Shown piece by piece: positions 21,046 to 30,109 of a DNA stretch of 64,000 nucleotides. The position numbers and the translations under genes were made by a program. The DNA lies in contig MWJO01000013.1 in the NCBI GenBank assembly GCA_002027195.1, positions 51,475 through 115,474 of the forward strand. The letters run 5' to 3'. Each line of letters opens with the position of its first letter. Positions within the stretch are counted from its first letter, which is position 1. Below the pieces are notes generated by a model. The model was not told the DNA's origin. It worked only from the letters and a program-made list of their open reading frames with translations, and searched no databases. The stretch comes from Streptomyces sp. GKU 895 (lineage in GTDB: Bacteria; Actinomycetota; Actinomycetes; Streptomycetales; Streptomycetaceae).

Positions 21046-21951
21046 TCAGTTCCTGCCGCGTCGCGCCACCGCGGTCGCTCCCCCGCCCGCGACGAGCAGG
21101 GCGATCGCGCCCCCCGCGATGTACGGGGTCAGGGAGTTGCCGCCGGTCTCGGCCAACCCGGCCTCGGCGGGGGCGCCTTGGGGTTTCACATTGCCGGCCG
21201 GGGTCTCGGAGGGCGCCGCGGCGGCGGGTGCTGCCGGGGCCTCGCAGGTGGCCTTCGCCAGGGTCAGGGTGCCCTCGACCTCCGCGACGTTGAGCTTCAA
21301 CGGGTTGACGGAGACGGTGAGTTCGAGGGCGGTGGCGGCGGCCGTGCGGGACGTGGTCTCGCGCTTCGACAGGTCGAGGCGGACCTCGCCGACGCCCGGG
21401 ACCTTCACCTCGGTCGGGCCGCCCGCGCTCAGCGTGACCTTCTTGCCGAGGACGGTGACATCACCGAGCACGTTGGACCGGGCGATCGGGGTCTTCCCGG
21501 CCTCGCAGACCGCCTCGGACGTGACGGCGCCGAGCTCGACGACCGAGAGCAGCGGCAGGCCGGGGACGTGGAGTTTGGCGTGGGCGAGGCGGGTGGAGGC
21601 CTCGGCCCTGGTCGCGGTGACGTTCGCCTTCGCCGACGCCACCTCGGCGTTCAGGACGCTGAAGGCCCGGCCGTTGTTCACGCCGTTCAGCTCGGCGGTC
21701 AGGGCGGTCTTCTCGGCGCTCTGCGGCGCCTGCACTTCGTTCAGGGAGACCGCGAGCGGGACGTTCACGGTCTTGTTGAGCAGGGACACGTCGAGGCCGG
21801 TGCGCAGGACGACGGCGCTCGCGCGGCCTTGGTCGCCGGTGGCGTGGGCGGAACCCGCCCCCGCCAGGACCGCGGGACCGGCGGCCAGGGCGGTGGCCGT
21901 CACGACGGTCGCGAGACGGCGTGCGGGCATACGGAAGTTCTTGCCGTTCAA
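21046..21951 (-). CDS. SCO1860-family LAETG-anchored surface protein
   Basis: 301-aa secreted protein. The N-terminus is a signal peptide (RRLATVVTATALAAGPAVLAGAGSAHA, cleavage likely after AHA). The middle (about 40-240) is a predicted beta-rich, Ala/Val/Thr-rich domain with two cysteines (in EAVCEAG and KATCEAP) that could form a disulfide. A Pro/Ala-rich spacer leads to LAETGG (about 266-271), a hydrophobic helix and the basic end RRGRN: a complete class E sortase signal, so it should be covalently attached to the cell wall. TTG at 21951 with GAGGGG upstream is the chosen start; an ATG seven codons in is the alternative. Function unknown; position beside the cob genes recalls SCO1860 of S. 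coelicolor. Confidence 0.88.
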   Translation of the reverse strand: MNGKNFRMPARRLATVVTATALAAGPAVLAGAGSAHATGDQGRASAVVLRTGLDVSLLNKTVNVPLAVSLNEVQAPQSAEKTALTAELNGVNNGRAFSVLNAEVASAKANVTATRAEASTRLAHAKLHVPGLPLLSVVELGAVTSEAVCEAGKTPIARSNVLGDVTVLGKKVTLSAGGPTEVKVPGVGEVRLDLSKRETTSRTAAATALELTVSVNPLKLNVAEVEGTLTLAKATCEAPAAPAAAAPSETPAGNVKPQGAPAEAGLAETGGNSLTPYIAGGAIALLVAGGGATAVARRGRN

Positions 21952-22223
21952 GGTGGGGACCCCTCAGAGGAGACTTGCTCGGGACTCGGCAAGAATTACG
22001 CACGGAGAGTGAACAGTCAGCGGTCCGACGGGAGTTCACCCCAACGTGGTGCTCCCGTGAACCTTTTCGATTCATGCGGCACGGGTGTTCCTCGAAGTCA
22101 CCCCCGTACCCCCTTCTGTGCGAGCGCGTCCGTTGACGGGGCGGCGCGTGAGCGGGAGTGCAGAACGAGCCAGGCCGCTCAACGGTTACGCTCCGTCAAC
22201 GCGGCTCCGGCGGCTCAGGCGGC

Positions 22224-23315
22224 TCAGGCGGTGACCCGGCCGTCGAGGACGACCCGCTGCGGGTCCGCCAGTACGCGTACGTCGGCGCGCGGATCGGACG
22301 CGTAGACCACGAGGTCGGCCGGGGCGCCCTCCTCCAGGCCGGGTCGGCCGAGCCAGGTCCGGGCCTTCCAGGTCGTCGCCGCGAGCGCCTCGATGGGCGG
22401 GATGCCGGCGGTGACCAGTTCCGCGACCTCGTCCGCGACCAGGCCGTGCGGCAGGGTGCCGCCGGCGTCGGTGCCGACGTACACCGGGATGCCCGCGTCG
22501 TAGGCGGCGCGCACGGTGTCGTAGCGCCGCTCGTGCAGTCGCCGCATGTGCGCCGACCAGCGCGGGAACTTGGTCTCGCCGCCCGCCGCGAGCTGCGGGA
22601 AGGTGGCGATGTTGACGAGGGTCGGGACGATCGCCACGCCGTGCTCGACGAAGAGCGGGATCAGGTCCTCGGTCAGCCCGGTGGCGTGCTCGACGCAGTC
22701 GATGCCGGCGCCGACCAGGTCCGGCAGGGAGTCCGCGGAGAAGCAGTGGGCGGTGACCCGGGCACCGAGGCGGTGGGCCTCGGCGATGGCCGCGTCCAGG
22801 GCGTCCCGCGGCCAGACCGCGGACAGGTCGCCGAGCTCGCGGTCGATCCAGTCGCCGACCAGCTTGACCCAGCCGTCGCCGCGCCGGGCCTCCTGGGCGA
22901 CGTACGCGACCAGGTCGTCGGGCTCGATCTCGTGGGCGTAGCCGCGGATGTAGCGACGGGTGCGGGCGATGTGCCGGCCGGCCCGGATGATCTTCGGGAG
23001 GTCCTCGCGGTCGTCGATCCAGCGGGTGTCCGAGGGGGAACCGGCGTCGCGGATCAGCAGGGTGCCGGCCTCGCGGTCGGTGAGCGCCTGCTTCTCGGCG
23101 ACGTCCTGGGGGACCGGGCCGTGCGGGCCGAGGCCGACATGGCAGTGCGCGTCGACCAGGCCCGGCAGGGCCCAGCCGGCGACGGTGCGGATGTCACGGG
23201 CGCCGGCGGGACGGTCGTAGGAGATCCGGCCGCCGACCACCCACAGCTCGTCCCGGATGTCGTCGGGTCCGGCCAGGACCCGGCCCTTCACGTGCAGCAC
23301 CGCGCGTTCGCTCAT
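22224..23315 (-). CDS. Amidohydrolase-family metal-dependent hydrolase
   Basis: 363-aa amidohydrolase-superfamily protein (imidazolonepropionase/prolidase-like). The metal-binding HxH is in GLVDAHCHVGLGPHG near residue 57, further histidines in VTAHCFSADSL and DCVEHATGL, and the catalytic Asp in YVGTDAGGTLPHG. The last segment (GAPADLVVYASDPRADV) is the usual C-terminal beta strand of cytosolic amidohydrolases. Substrate cannot be assigned. It precedes the LAETG gene and follows the amino-acid ABC genes on the same strand. Confidence 0.85.
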   Translation of the reverse strand: MSERAVLHVKGRVLAGPDDIRDELWVVGGRISYDRPAGARDIRTVAGWALPGLVDAHCHVGLGPHGPVPQDVAEKQALTDREAGTLLIRDAGSPSDTRWIDDREDLPKIIRAGRHIARTRRYIRGYAHEIEPDDLVAYVAQEARRGDGWVKLVGDWIDRELGDLSAVWPRDALDAAIAEAHRLGARVTAHCFSADSLPDLVGAGIDCVEHATGLTEDLIPLFVEHGVAIVPTLVNIATFPQLAAGGETKFPRWSAHMRRLHERRYDTVRAAYDAGIPVYVGTDAGGTLPHGLVADEVAELVTAGIPPIEALAATTWKARTWLGRPGLEEGAPADLVVYASDPRADVRVLADPQRVVLDGRVTA

Positions 23316-23349
23316 GACTGCACCCTAATGACCGGGCCCTGATGACCGG

Positions 23350-24162
23350 CTAGTCGCCCTTGCCCACCTGGTCTCCCTTGCCCACCTGGTCGGACGTCTC
23401 CTCCTCCACGTCGGCCATCGCCGGGTCGAGGAGGCGGGAGAGGAAGTGGCGGGTGCGTTCGTGGCTCGGGTTGCCGATGACCTGGGCGGGGACGCCGTCC
23501 TCGACGATCACTCCGCCGTCCATGAAGACGACCCGGTCGGCGACCTCGCGGGCGAAGGTCATCTCGTGGGTGACGACCATCATCGTCATGCCCTCGTTCG
23601 CCAGCATGCGCATCACCGCGAGGACGTCGCCGACGAGCTCGGGGTCGAGCGCGGAGGTCGGCTCGTCGAAGAGCATCACCTCGGGGCCCATGGACAGGGA
23701 GCGGGCGATGGCGACGCGCTGCTGCTGGCCGCCGGAGAGGGAGGCCGGGTAGGCGTGCGCCTTCTCCGACAGGCCGACGCGTTCCAGGTTCTCGGCGGCC
23801 ACCTTCGCCGCCTCCGCCTTGCCGCGCCTGAGGACCCGGCGCTGCGGGAGCGTGAGGTTCTCGGTGACGGTGAGGTGCGGGAAGAGGTTGAACTGCTGGA
23901 AGACCATGCCGATACGGCGGCGTACGGCGTCGATGTCGACGTCCGGGTCGGTGAGTTCGGTGCCGCCGACGAAGACCTGGCCCTGGGTGGGCTCTTCGAG
24001 CAGGTTCACACAGCGCAGCAGCGTGGACTTGCCGGAACCGGACGGGCCGATGACACAGACGACCTCGCCGCGACCGATCTCCAGGTCGATGCCCTTGAGG
24101 ACCTCGTTGTCGCCGAACGACTTGTGCAGGCCCCGGACTTGGATCTCTGCCGTGCCGGTCAC
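23350..24162 (-). CDS. Polar amino-acid ABC transporter ATPase
   Basis: GlnQ/HisP-type ATPase, 270 aa. Walker [16 protein letters not shown]-loop [14 protein letters not shown], signature [16 protein letters not shown], Walker [15 protein letters not shown] and the switch His in VTHEMTFA are all present. GTG start at 24162 overlaps the permease stop by four bases. The C-terminus ends in a tandem hexapeptide [13 protein letters not shown] encoded by an 18-base direct duplication (23353-23390), probably recent slippage with no effect on the core. Powers uptake of a polar amino acid, probably glutamate/glutamine-like. Confidence 0.95.
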   Translation of the reverse strand: MTGTAEIQVRGLHKSFGDNEVLKGIDLEIGRGEVVCVIGPSGSGKSTLLRCVNLLEEPTQGQVFVGGTELTDPDVDIDAVRRRIGMVFQQFNLFPHLTVTENLTLPQRRVLRRGKAEAAKVAAENLERVGLSEKAHAYPASLSGGQQQRVAIARSLSMGPEVMLFDEPTSALDPELVGDVLAVMRMLANEGMTMMVVTHEMTFAREVADRVVFMDGGVIVEDGVPAQVIGNPSHERTRHFLSRLLDPAMADVEEETSDQVGKGDQVGKGD

Positions 24163-24992
24163 TTGACCGCCTCCTGGGCCTTGGCCTCCATACGGCGGAC
24201 GACGAAGCCGAGCGGGATCGTCACCAGCAGATAGCACAGGCCGGCGACGAGGATCGGCGTGGAGTTGGCGGTCTGGCTGGCCAGATCGCGGCCGTACTTG
24301 GACAGTTCGCGCTCCTCCAGGGTGACGCCGAGGAACAGCACCAGCGAGGAGTCCTTGAAGAGCAGGACGAGTTCGTTGGTGAGCGGCGGCAGGATGATGC
24401 GGAACGCCTGCGGGATGATGATCGAGACCATGGCCCGCGCGGGCGAGAAGCCCAGGGAACGGGCCGCCTCCATCTGCCCCTTGGGCACCGCCTGGATGCC
24501 CGCGCGGATCGTCTCCGCCATGTAGGCCGCCGCGACCAGGCCGAGCGCGAGCGCGACCTTGCCGTAGGTGCCGCCGGGGATCTCGGTCCCCGGGAAGGCG
24601 AGCGGCACGGCCACGCCGATGAAGATGAAGATCAGCAGGGCGGGCAGCCCGCGGAAGATCTCGATGTAGACGCCGGCGAACCAGCGGTACGGGCCCACCG
24701 ACGACAGCCGCATCAGCGCTATGACCATGCCGAGCACGAGCCCGAAGGCGAAGCCGGACAGCGTGTACAGCACGGTGTTCTTGAGCGCCAGCGTGATGAC
24801 GTCCGGGAACATCTCCTTCGCGATGTCCCACTGGGCGAACTGGTTCTTCAGCCGGTCCCAGTCCGCCGACACCGCGAAGGCGATCACGGCGCCGACGAAC
24901 ACCACGTACTGCGCGCCGCGCGACAGACTGCGCTTCTGACGCCGGGTCAGGCCCTTCTTCCTGGGCTGGAGTGGTACGTCCGTATCAGCCAT
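24159..24992 (-). CDS. Polar amino-acid ABC transporter permease
   Basis: 277-aa HisM/GlnP-type permease with about five membrane helices. The motif [22 protein letters not shown] begins the transport domain, and the coupling (EAA) loop reads [25 protein letters not shown] basic cytosolic N-terminus ([16 protein letters not shown]) comes first. It lies between the binding-protein gene (four bases upstream) and the ATPase gene (overlapping), forming a three-gene importer operon. Confidence 0.94.
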   Translation of the reverse strand: MADTDVPLQPRKKGLTRRQKRSLSRGAQYVVFVGAVIAFAVSADWDRLKNQFAQWDIAKEMFPDVITLALKNTVLYTLSGFAFGLVLGMVIALMRLSSVGPYRWFAGVYIEIFRGLPALLIFIFIGVAVPLAFPGTEIPGGTYGKVALALGLVAAAYMAETIRAGIQAVPKGQMEAARSLGFSPARAMVSIIIPQAFRIILPPLTNELVLLFKDSSLVLFLGVTLEERELSKYGRDLASQTANSTPILVAGLCYLLVTIPLGFVVRRMEAKAQEAVK

Positions 24993-24996
24993 GGGG

Positions 24997-25860
24997 TCAG
25001 GACGCCGACGCGGACGGGGAGGCGGAGGCCGCCGAGGCGTCGTACGGGCCGATCCACTTCTCGTACAGCTTCTTGTACGTGCCGTCGGCCTTGGCGTCGG
25101 CGAGGGCCTTGTTGATGGCGGCGAGGAGCTTGGTGTTGCCCTTCTTCACCGTGAAGCCGTACTGCTCGCCGGTGTTGAGCTGCTCGGCGACCTTGAAGGC
25201 GTCCGAGTTGGCCTTGTCCTTCAGCCAGCCCTGGACGACCGGGTAGTCGATGATGACGGCCTTGACCTGGCCGGAGCGCAGGCCGTTGAGGACGGCGTCG
25301 GAGGACTCGAAGGAGACCGGGTCGAAGCCCTGGCTCTTGGCGTAGTCCTCGCCGGTGGTCTGTGCCTGGGCGCCCAGCTCGACCTTCTTGGCCTTGGCGT
25401 CGGCGAGGGAGGTGATCCCGCTGTCCTTGTCGACGAGCAGGGCCTGGGTGGCGTCGAAGTACGGGTCCGAGAAGTCGACGTTCTTCTTGCGCTCCTCGGT
25501 GATGGTCATGCCGGCCGCGGCGACGTCGCACTCGCCGGAGTTGAGGAAGGCGCCCGTCTTGAAGTTCTCGAAGGGGGTGTCGAGGATCTCCTGCTTCACA
25601 CCGAGGTCGTCGGCGACCAGGTCGATCAGCGAGACGTCGAAGCCCTGCACCTTGCCGTCGATCTCCGACTGGAAGGGCGGGTAGGGCAGGTGGGTGCAGG
25701 TGGTGAGCTGCCCCGCCTTGACGAGCTCGACGCCGCCGGCGGCGGTCTTGGTGCCGCTGCCTCCGTCGTCGTCCGAGGAGCAGCCGGCCACGAGCACAAG
25801 CCCGGCCGTCGCGGTGGTGGCGGCCAGGATGCGGGTCCGGCGCCCGAGGATCGTCTTCAC
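24997..25860 (-). CDS. Amino-acid ABC transporter substrate-binding lipoprotein
   Basis: 287-aa SBP family 3 protein. Signal peptide with lipobox LVAGC (Cys about 27) followed by an Asp/Gly linker, so it is anchored outside the membrane. Typical segments: CTHLPYPPFQ, VQGFDVSLIDLVADDLG, CDVAAAGMTITEERKKNVDFSDPYF and the final YEKWIGPY. GTG start at 25860 with AGGAGG at seven bases; a consensus-like promoter lies 35 bases further upstream. First gene of the importer operon; binds a polar amino acid by family. Confidence 0.94.
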   Translation of the reverse strand: MKTILGRRTRILAATTATAGLVLVAGCSSDDDGGSGTKTAAGGVELVKAGQLTTCTHLPYPPFQSEIDGKVQGFDVSLIDLVADDLGVKQEILDTPFENFKTGAFLNSGECDVAAAGMTITEERKKNVDFSDPYFDATQALLVDKDSGITSLADAKAKKVELGAQAQTTGEDYAKSQGFDPVSFESSDAVLNGLRSGQVKAVIIDYPVVQGWLKDKANSDAFKVAEQLNTGEQYGFTVKKGNTKLLAAINKALADAKADGTYKKLYEKWIGPYDASAASASPSASAS

Positions 25861-25894
25861 GGGGGAGCCTCCTGTGGGGGGAATGTGGCTTCCG

Positions 25895-25922
25895 ATTATA
25901 AGGAAAGGTTTGGGTCTCTCAA
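25895..25922 (-). promoter_or_regulatory. Sigma-70-type promoter of the amino-acid importer operon
   Basis: On the minus strand, TTGAGA (25922-25917), a 16-base spacer and a perfect TATAAT (25900-25895) precede the binding-protein GTG at 25860. This is the best match to the HrdB consensus in the window. Confidence 0.7.
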
Positions 25923-26043
25923 ATTAAAGCGATGGTTCGGAGGCCGTTCAGCCTAAGAAGCACCGGTCGGCGTTGGTTGTCGCGGGGCGGTTACCCTCGA
26001 TCACCTGATCACCTCTACCCCCCGTGAGCGAAAGAGCACCGCC

Positions 26044-27144
26044 GTGACGCATCCGTTCCTTGACCTCGCCCCGCTGAGCGCCGCGCACTTCGCGTCGATC
26101 GAGGACCGTGTGGCGCGGCTGCTGAGCACCGAACAGGACGTCGTGATCATGCAGGGCGAGGCGCTGCTGCCGCTGGAGGGCGCGATCCGCGCGACCGCGG
26201 GGCCGGGGACGACCGCGCTGAACGTCATCACCGGCCCCTACGGGCAGACCTTCGGGGACTGGCTGCGCGACTGCGGGGCGACGGTCGTCGACCTGGCGGT
26301 GCCCTTCCACACCGCCGTCACGGCCGAGCAGATCCGGGAGGCCTTCGCCGAGCACCCGTCGATCGACTTCGTGTCGCTGGTGCACGCGGAGGCCGCGACC
26401 GGCAACACCAACCCGGTCGCGGAGATCGGAGAGGTCGTACGGGAGCACGGCGCGCTGTTCTACCTGGACGCGGTCGCCTCGATCGGCGCGGAGCCGGTGC
26501 TGCCGGACGCGTGGGGCGTCGACCTGTGCGTGATCGGGGCGCAGAAGGCGATGGGCGGGCCGGCCGGGGTGTCGGCGGTGTCGGTGAGCGAGCGGGCGTG
26601 GGCGCGGATGGCGGCGAACCCGCGGGCGCCGCGGCGGTCGTATCTGTCGCTGCTGGACTGGAAGGAGCGGTGGGTCGACGGCGGCCGCAAGGCGCTCCTG
26701 CACGCGCCCGCGCAGCTGGAGATGCTCGCCCTGGAGGCGTGTGTCGAGCGGATCGAGGAGGTCGGGCTGGACGCGGTGATGGCCCGGGCACGCGGCCGCG
26801 CCGCGGCGACCCGGGCGGGGGCGGTGGCGCTGGGCGGTGGGCTCGAGCCGTACGTGTACGAGGCCCGGGATGCCGCGCCGGTCGCCACGACGCTGCGGAC
26901 GCCTGCCGGGGTGGTGGCCTCGGAGCTGGTGGCCCGCGCGCTGGCCGCGGACCCGGCGTTGCCGCTGGCCGCGGGCGGGGGTGCGCTGGCCAAGGAGATG
27001 ATCCGGGTGAACCACTACGGGGCGGACGCCACGCCGGGGGCGGTGCGGGCGAGCCTGGCAGCACTCGGCGCCGCGCTGGCGGAGCGGGGACTGGGTGTGG
27101 ATGTGGAGGGGGCGTTGCGGGCAGTGGAGGGTGAGGGGCGGTAG
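26044..27144 (+). CDS. Class V aminotransferase (alanine/serine-glyoxylate type)
   Basis: 366-aa PLP enzyme related to alanine-glyoxylate and serine-glyoxylate aminotransferases. LVHAEAATGNTNPVAEIGEVV and FYLDAVASIGAEP hold the cofactor-binding Asp, and CVIGAQKAMGGPAGVSAVSVS the Schiff-base Lys. GTG start at 26044. Divergent from the importer operon with about 180 bases between them. Biological substrate unknown. Confidence 0.85.
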   Translation: MTHPFLDLAPLSAAHFASIEDRVARLLSTEQDVVIMQGEALLPLEGAIRATAGPGTTALNVITGPYGQTFGDWLRDCGATVVDLAVPFHTAVTAEQIREAFAEHPSIDFVSLVHAEAATGNTNPVAEIGEVVREHGALFYLDAVASIGAEPVLPDAWGVDLCVIGAQKAMGGPAGVSAVSVSERAWARMAANPRAPRRSYLSLLDWKERWVDGGRKALLHAPAQLEMLALEACVERIEEVGLDAVMARARGRAAATRAGAVALGGGLEPYVYEARDAAPVATTLRTPAGVVASELVARALAADPALPLAAGGGALAKEMIRVNHYGADATPGAVRASLAALGAALAERGLGVDVEGALRAVEGEGR

Positions 27145-27250
27145 GGGCTCTGGCGGGGGGTGAGCGCCGGTAGGGGCTGAGGCAGGGCTTTCCTCCGCCC
27201 CCGCCGCCCCTACCCGTCCCGTCCCAGGGGCACGGCCCCTTCGACCCCGC

Positions 27251-27320
27251 TGGGGGCTCCGCCCCCCAGACCCCCCGTCGGCCCCGAAAAGGGCCTCGTC
27301 CTCAAACGCCGGACGGGCTG
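27251..27320. repeat. Interspersed Streptomyces repeat (GGGGGCTCCGCCCCC type)
   Basis: Between the aminotransferase and DinB genes lies the palindrome GGGGGCTCCGCCCCC with a following C run, then a GGCCCC-GAAAA-GGGCC hairpin and CTCGTCCTCAAACGCCGGACGGGCTG. This composite is, from general knowledge, one of the commonest intergenic repeats in Streptomyces genomes. It may terminate transcription from the aminotransferase gene. Confidence 0.7.
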
Positions 27321-27370
27321 GGACATGCCGGGCGAGCTGGATTGTCAGACCCCCGTGCCATGCTGCCCGC

Positions 27371-27901
27371 ATGACCACCGACACACCCCACACCCTTCCC
27401 GACGGTCGTCCCGTCCCCCTCATGACCGGGCCCGAACTGCCCATGTTGGAAAGCTGGTTGGAGTTTCACCGGGCCACGCTCGCGTTGAAGTGCGCGGGGC
27501 TGGACGACGCGCAGGCGCGCAGCGCCTCCGTCGAGCCCTCCTCGCTCACGCTCCTCGGGCTGGTGCAGCATCTCGCCGAGGTGGAGCGGAACTGGTTCCA
27601 GCGGGTGATCGGGGGGCTCGACCTGCCGCCCGTGTTCGACGGCGACCCGAGCGGGTACGGCCTCGATCCCGCCCGCACCCTCGACGACGCGCTCGCGATC
27701 TGGCGGCGGGAGGTCGAGCGCGGGCGGGAGCTGTACGCCGGGTGGTCGGTCGAGGACACCGGGCGGATGGTGGACGCGCCCTTCGCCGGCACCGAGGTCA
27801 GTCTGCGGTGGGTGTTCGTCCACATGATCGAGGAGTACGCCCGGCACAACGGGCACGCGGACCTTTTGCGGGAACGTATCGACGGGGAAACCGGCGCCTA
27901 A
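27371..27901 (+). CDS. DinB-family (DUF664) protein
   Basis: 176-aa four-helix-bundle protein of the DinB/DUF664 superfamily. Metal-ligand histidines of the family are visible in [18 protein letters not shown] and [21 protein letters not shown]. Such proteins are often mycothiol-dependent or metal-dependent transferases, but the exact activity is unknown. It sits upstream of the ectoine operon. Confidence 0.85.
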   Translation: MTTDTPHTLPDGRPVPLMTGPELPMLESWLEFHRATLALKCAGLDDAQARSASVEPSSLTLLGLVQHLAEVERNWFQRVIGGLDLPPVFDGDPSGYGLDPARTLDDALAIWRREVERGRELYAGWSVEDTGRMVDAPFAGTEVSLRWVFVHMIEEYARHNGHADLLRERIDGETGA

Positions 27902-28022
27902 TTCCTCACTAATTCAGGAATTCTTTTCAGGGCAGCTTCCCGTATTCTTCTGCCCGCTCTCCTCCGACCTAAACGCAAAGATTTCGCGAACGCCAAGAGG
28001 GGTAATTCGGGCAGATCTCGTG

Positions 28023-28161
28023 GGGGTTACATGGCTGTGACGCGTTACACAGAGCGACCGTTTTGCGCATTTCATACGGGTCATATCGGGACATACAGCA
28101 TCACGCTCGCGCAAGCGTACGCGCCCGCGCGATAACACATCAGGGCGCGCCATGTAACCCC
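28023..28161. promoter_or_regulatory. ect control region with 13-bp inverted repeat and GlnR-like boxes
   Basis: The 305-base gap 27902-28206 holds no gene. A perfect 13-bp inverted repeat GGGGTTACATGGC (28023-28035) / GCCATGTAACCCC (28149-28161) flanks a 113-base segment. The left arm begins a set of spaced half-sites (GTTAC-n6-GTGAC, then GTTAC) resembling GlnR boxes; GlnR has been reported to repress ectABCD in S. coelicolor. No clear -10/-35 could be fixed. A T-rich patch (28167-28206) precedes ectA, whose ribosome binding site is weak. Confidence 0.5.
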
Positions 28162-28206
28162 TCCCGGCCATGCATTTTTTAATTTCCCTCGGTAAATTCA
28201 ATTCGC

Positions 28207-28737
28207 ATGACTGCCTCACCAGCAGACCTGCAAGCCCACCCGCAAACCGAACTGCAAATCGACCGCCCGTCCGTGACGGACGGTGCCGCATTGTGGCGGA
28301 TAGCGAGGGACTCGAAGGCCCTCGACCTGAACTCGTCGTACAGCTATCTGCTGTGGTGCCGTGACTTCGCCGCCACCTCGGCCGTCGCACGGGACGGGCG
28401 CGGGGAGCCGGTCGGGTTCATCACCGGCTATGTGCGGCCCGACCGTCCGCGCACCCTGCTCATCTGGCAGGTGGCCGTGGACGCGTCGCACCGCGGGCGC
28501 GGCCTCGCGGGCACGCTGCTCGACGGGCTGGTCGCGCGGACCGCCGCCGAGCACCGGATCACCTCCCTCGAGACCACCATCACGCCGGGCAACACCGCCT
28601 CCGAGCGGCTCTTCGCCGCGTTCGCCGAGCGGCACGGCGCGACGGTGGAGCGCGAGGTCCTCTTCGACACCCGGCTGTTCCCCGACGGCCCGCACGACCC
28701 CGAAGTCCTCTACCGCATCGGGCCCCTCACCCCCTGA
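28207..28737 (+). CDS. ectA: L-2,4-diaminobutyrate N-acetyltransferase EctA
   Basis: GNAT enzyme that acetylates diaminobutyrate, the second step of ectoine synthesis. 176 aa, intact: LNSSYSYLLWCRDF near the N-terminus (characteristic of EctA) and the acetyl-CoA-binding VAVDASHRGRGLAGTLLDG. First gene of ectABCD; 55 bases separate it from ectB. Confidence 0.96.
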   Translation: MTASPADLQAHPQTELQIDRPSVTDGAALWRIARDSKALDLNSSYSYLLWCRDFAATSAVARDGRGEPVGFITGYVRPDRPRTLLIWQVAVDASHRGRGLAGTLLDGLVARTAAEHRITSLETTITPGNTASERLFAAFAERHGATVEREVLFDTRLFPDGPHDPEVLYRIGPLTP

Positions 28738-28792
28738 CCGCACCGTTGCCGACCCCCGCACTCCCCCCACGCCTATCGAGGAGCGATTCTTC

Positions 28793-30064
28793 GTGACCAT
28801 CACCCAGCCCGACCTCAGCGTCTTCGAGACCCTCGAGTCCGAGGTGCGCAGCTACTGCCGCGGCTGGCCCACCGTCTTCGACCGCGCGCACGGCAGCCGT
28901 ATGTACGACGAGGACGGCCACGAGTACCTGGACTTCTTCGCCGGCGCCGGTTCGCTGAACTACGGCCACAACAACCCCGTCCTGAAACGGGCGTTGATCG
29001 ACTACCTGGAGCGCGACGGCGTCACGCACGGGCTCGACATGTCGACCAGTGCGAAGCGGGCCTTCCTGCAGACCTTCCAGGACCTGGTGCTGCGGCCGCG
29101 CGATCTGCCGTACAAGGTCATGTTCCCGGGGCCGACGGGCACCAACGCCGTGGAGGCCGCGCTCAAGCTGGCGCGGAAGGTGAAGGGGCGCGAGGCGATC
29201 GTGTCGTTCACCAACGCCTTCCACGGCATGTCGCTGGGGTCCCTCGCCGTGACCGGCAACGCCTTCAAGCGGGCCGGGGCGGGGATACCGCTGGTGCACG
29301 GCACGCCTATGCCGTTCGACAACTACTTCGACGGGACCGTGCCCGACTTCCTGTGGTTCGAGCGGCTCCTGGAGGACCAGGGCTCCGGGCTCAACAAGCC
29401 CGCCGCGGTGATCGTGGAGACCGTGCAGGGCGAGGGCGGCATCAACGTCGCCCGGCCCGCATGGCTGCGCGCCCTCAAGGAGCTGTGCGAGCGGCAGGAC
29501 ATGCTGCTCATCGTCGACGACATCCAGATGGGCTGCGGGCGCACCGGCGCGTTCTTCTCCTTCGAGGAGGCCGGCATCACGCCCGACATCGTCACCGTCT
29601 CCAAGTCCATCAGCGGCTACGGACTGCCGATGTCGCTGTGCCTGTTCAAGCCCGAGCTGGACATCTGGGAGCCCGGCGAGCACAACGGCACGTTCCGCGG
29701 CAACAACCCCGCGTTCGTCACCGCGACCGCCGCCCTGGAGATGTACTGGGCCGACGGATCGGCGATGGAGAAGCAGACCCGGGCGCGCGGCGAGCAGGTC
29801 GAGCAGGGGCTCATCTCCATCACCGAGGAGAACCTCGCCGATGTGCGGGAGTACCGGGGCCGCGGTCTGGTGTGGGGCCTGGAGTTCCATGACAAGGCGC
29901 GGGCCGGACGGGTCGCCGCGCGCGCCTTCGAACTCGGGCTGCTCATCGAGACGTCGGGGCCGGAGAGCGAGGTCGTGAAGCTGCTCCCGGCACTCACCAT
30001 CACCCCGGACGAGCTGGACGAGGGACTCAGCATCCTCGCCCGCGCCGTCCGCGAGACCGTCTGA
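28793..30064 (+). CDS. ectB: Diaminobutyrate-2-oxoglutarate transaminase EctB
   Basis: PLP-dependent class III aminotransferase making L-2,4-diaminobutyrate from aspartate semialdehyde and glutamate. 423 aa, intact. DFFAGAGSLNYGHNNP, PGPTGTNAVEAALKLARK, ETVQGEGGINVA, IVDDIQMGCGRTG (cofactor Asp) and VSKSISGYGLPMS with Schiff-base Lys271. GTG start at 28793 follows GAGGAG at nine bases. First enzymatic step of the pathway. Confidence 0.97.
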   Translation: MTITQPDLSVFETLESEVRSYCRGWPTVFDRAHGSRMYDEDGHEYLDFFAGAGSLNYGHNNPVLKRALIDYLERDGVTHGLDMSTSAKRAFLQTFQDLVLRPRDLPYKVMFPGPTGTNAVEAALKLARKVKGREAIVSFTNAFHGMSLGSLAVTGNAFKRAGAGIPLVHGTPMPFDNYFDGTVPDFLWFERLLEDQGSGLNKPAAVIVETVQGEGGINVARPAWLRALKELCERQDMLLIVDDIQMGCGRTGAFFSFEEAGITPDIVTVSKSISGYGLPMSLCLFKPELDIWEPGEHNGTFRGNNPAFVTATAALEMYWADGSAMEKQTRARGEQVEQGLISITEENLADVREYRGRGLVWGLEFHDKARAGRVAARAFELGLLIETSGPESEVVKLLPALTITPDELDEGLSILARAVRETV

Positions 30065-30109
30065 GACGCCTCGACCCGAAACCGTCCGAGAAAAGGAGCT
30101 GTTCAGCAC

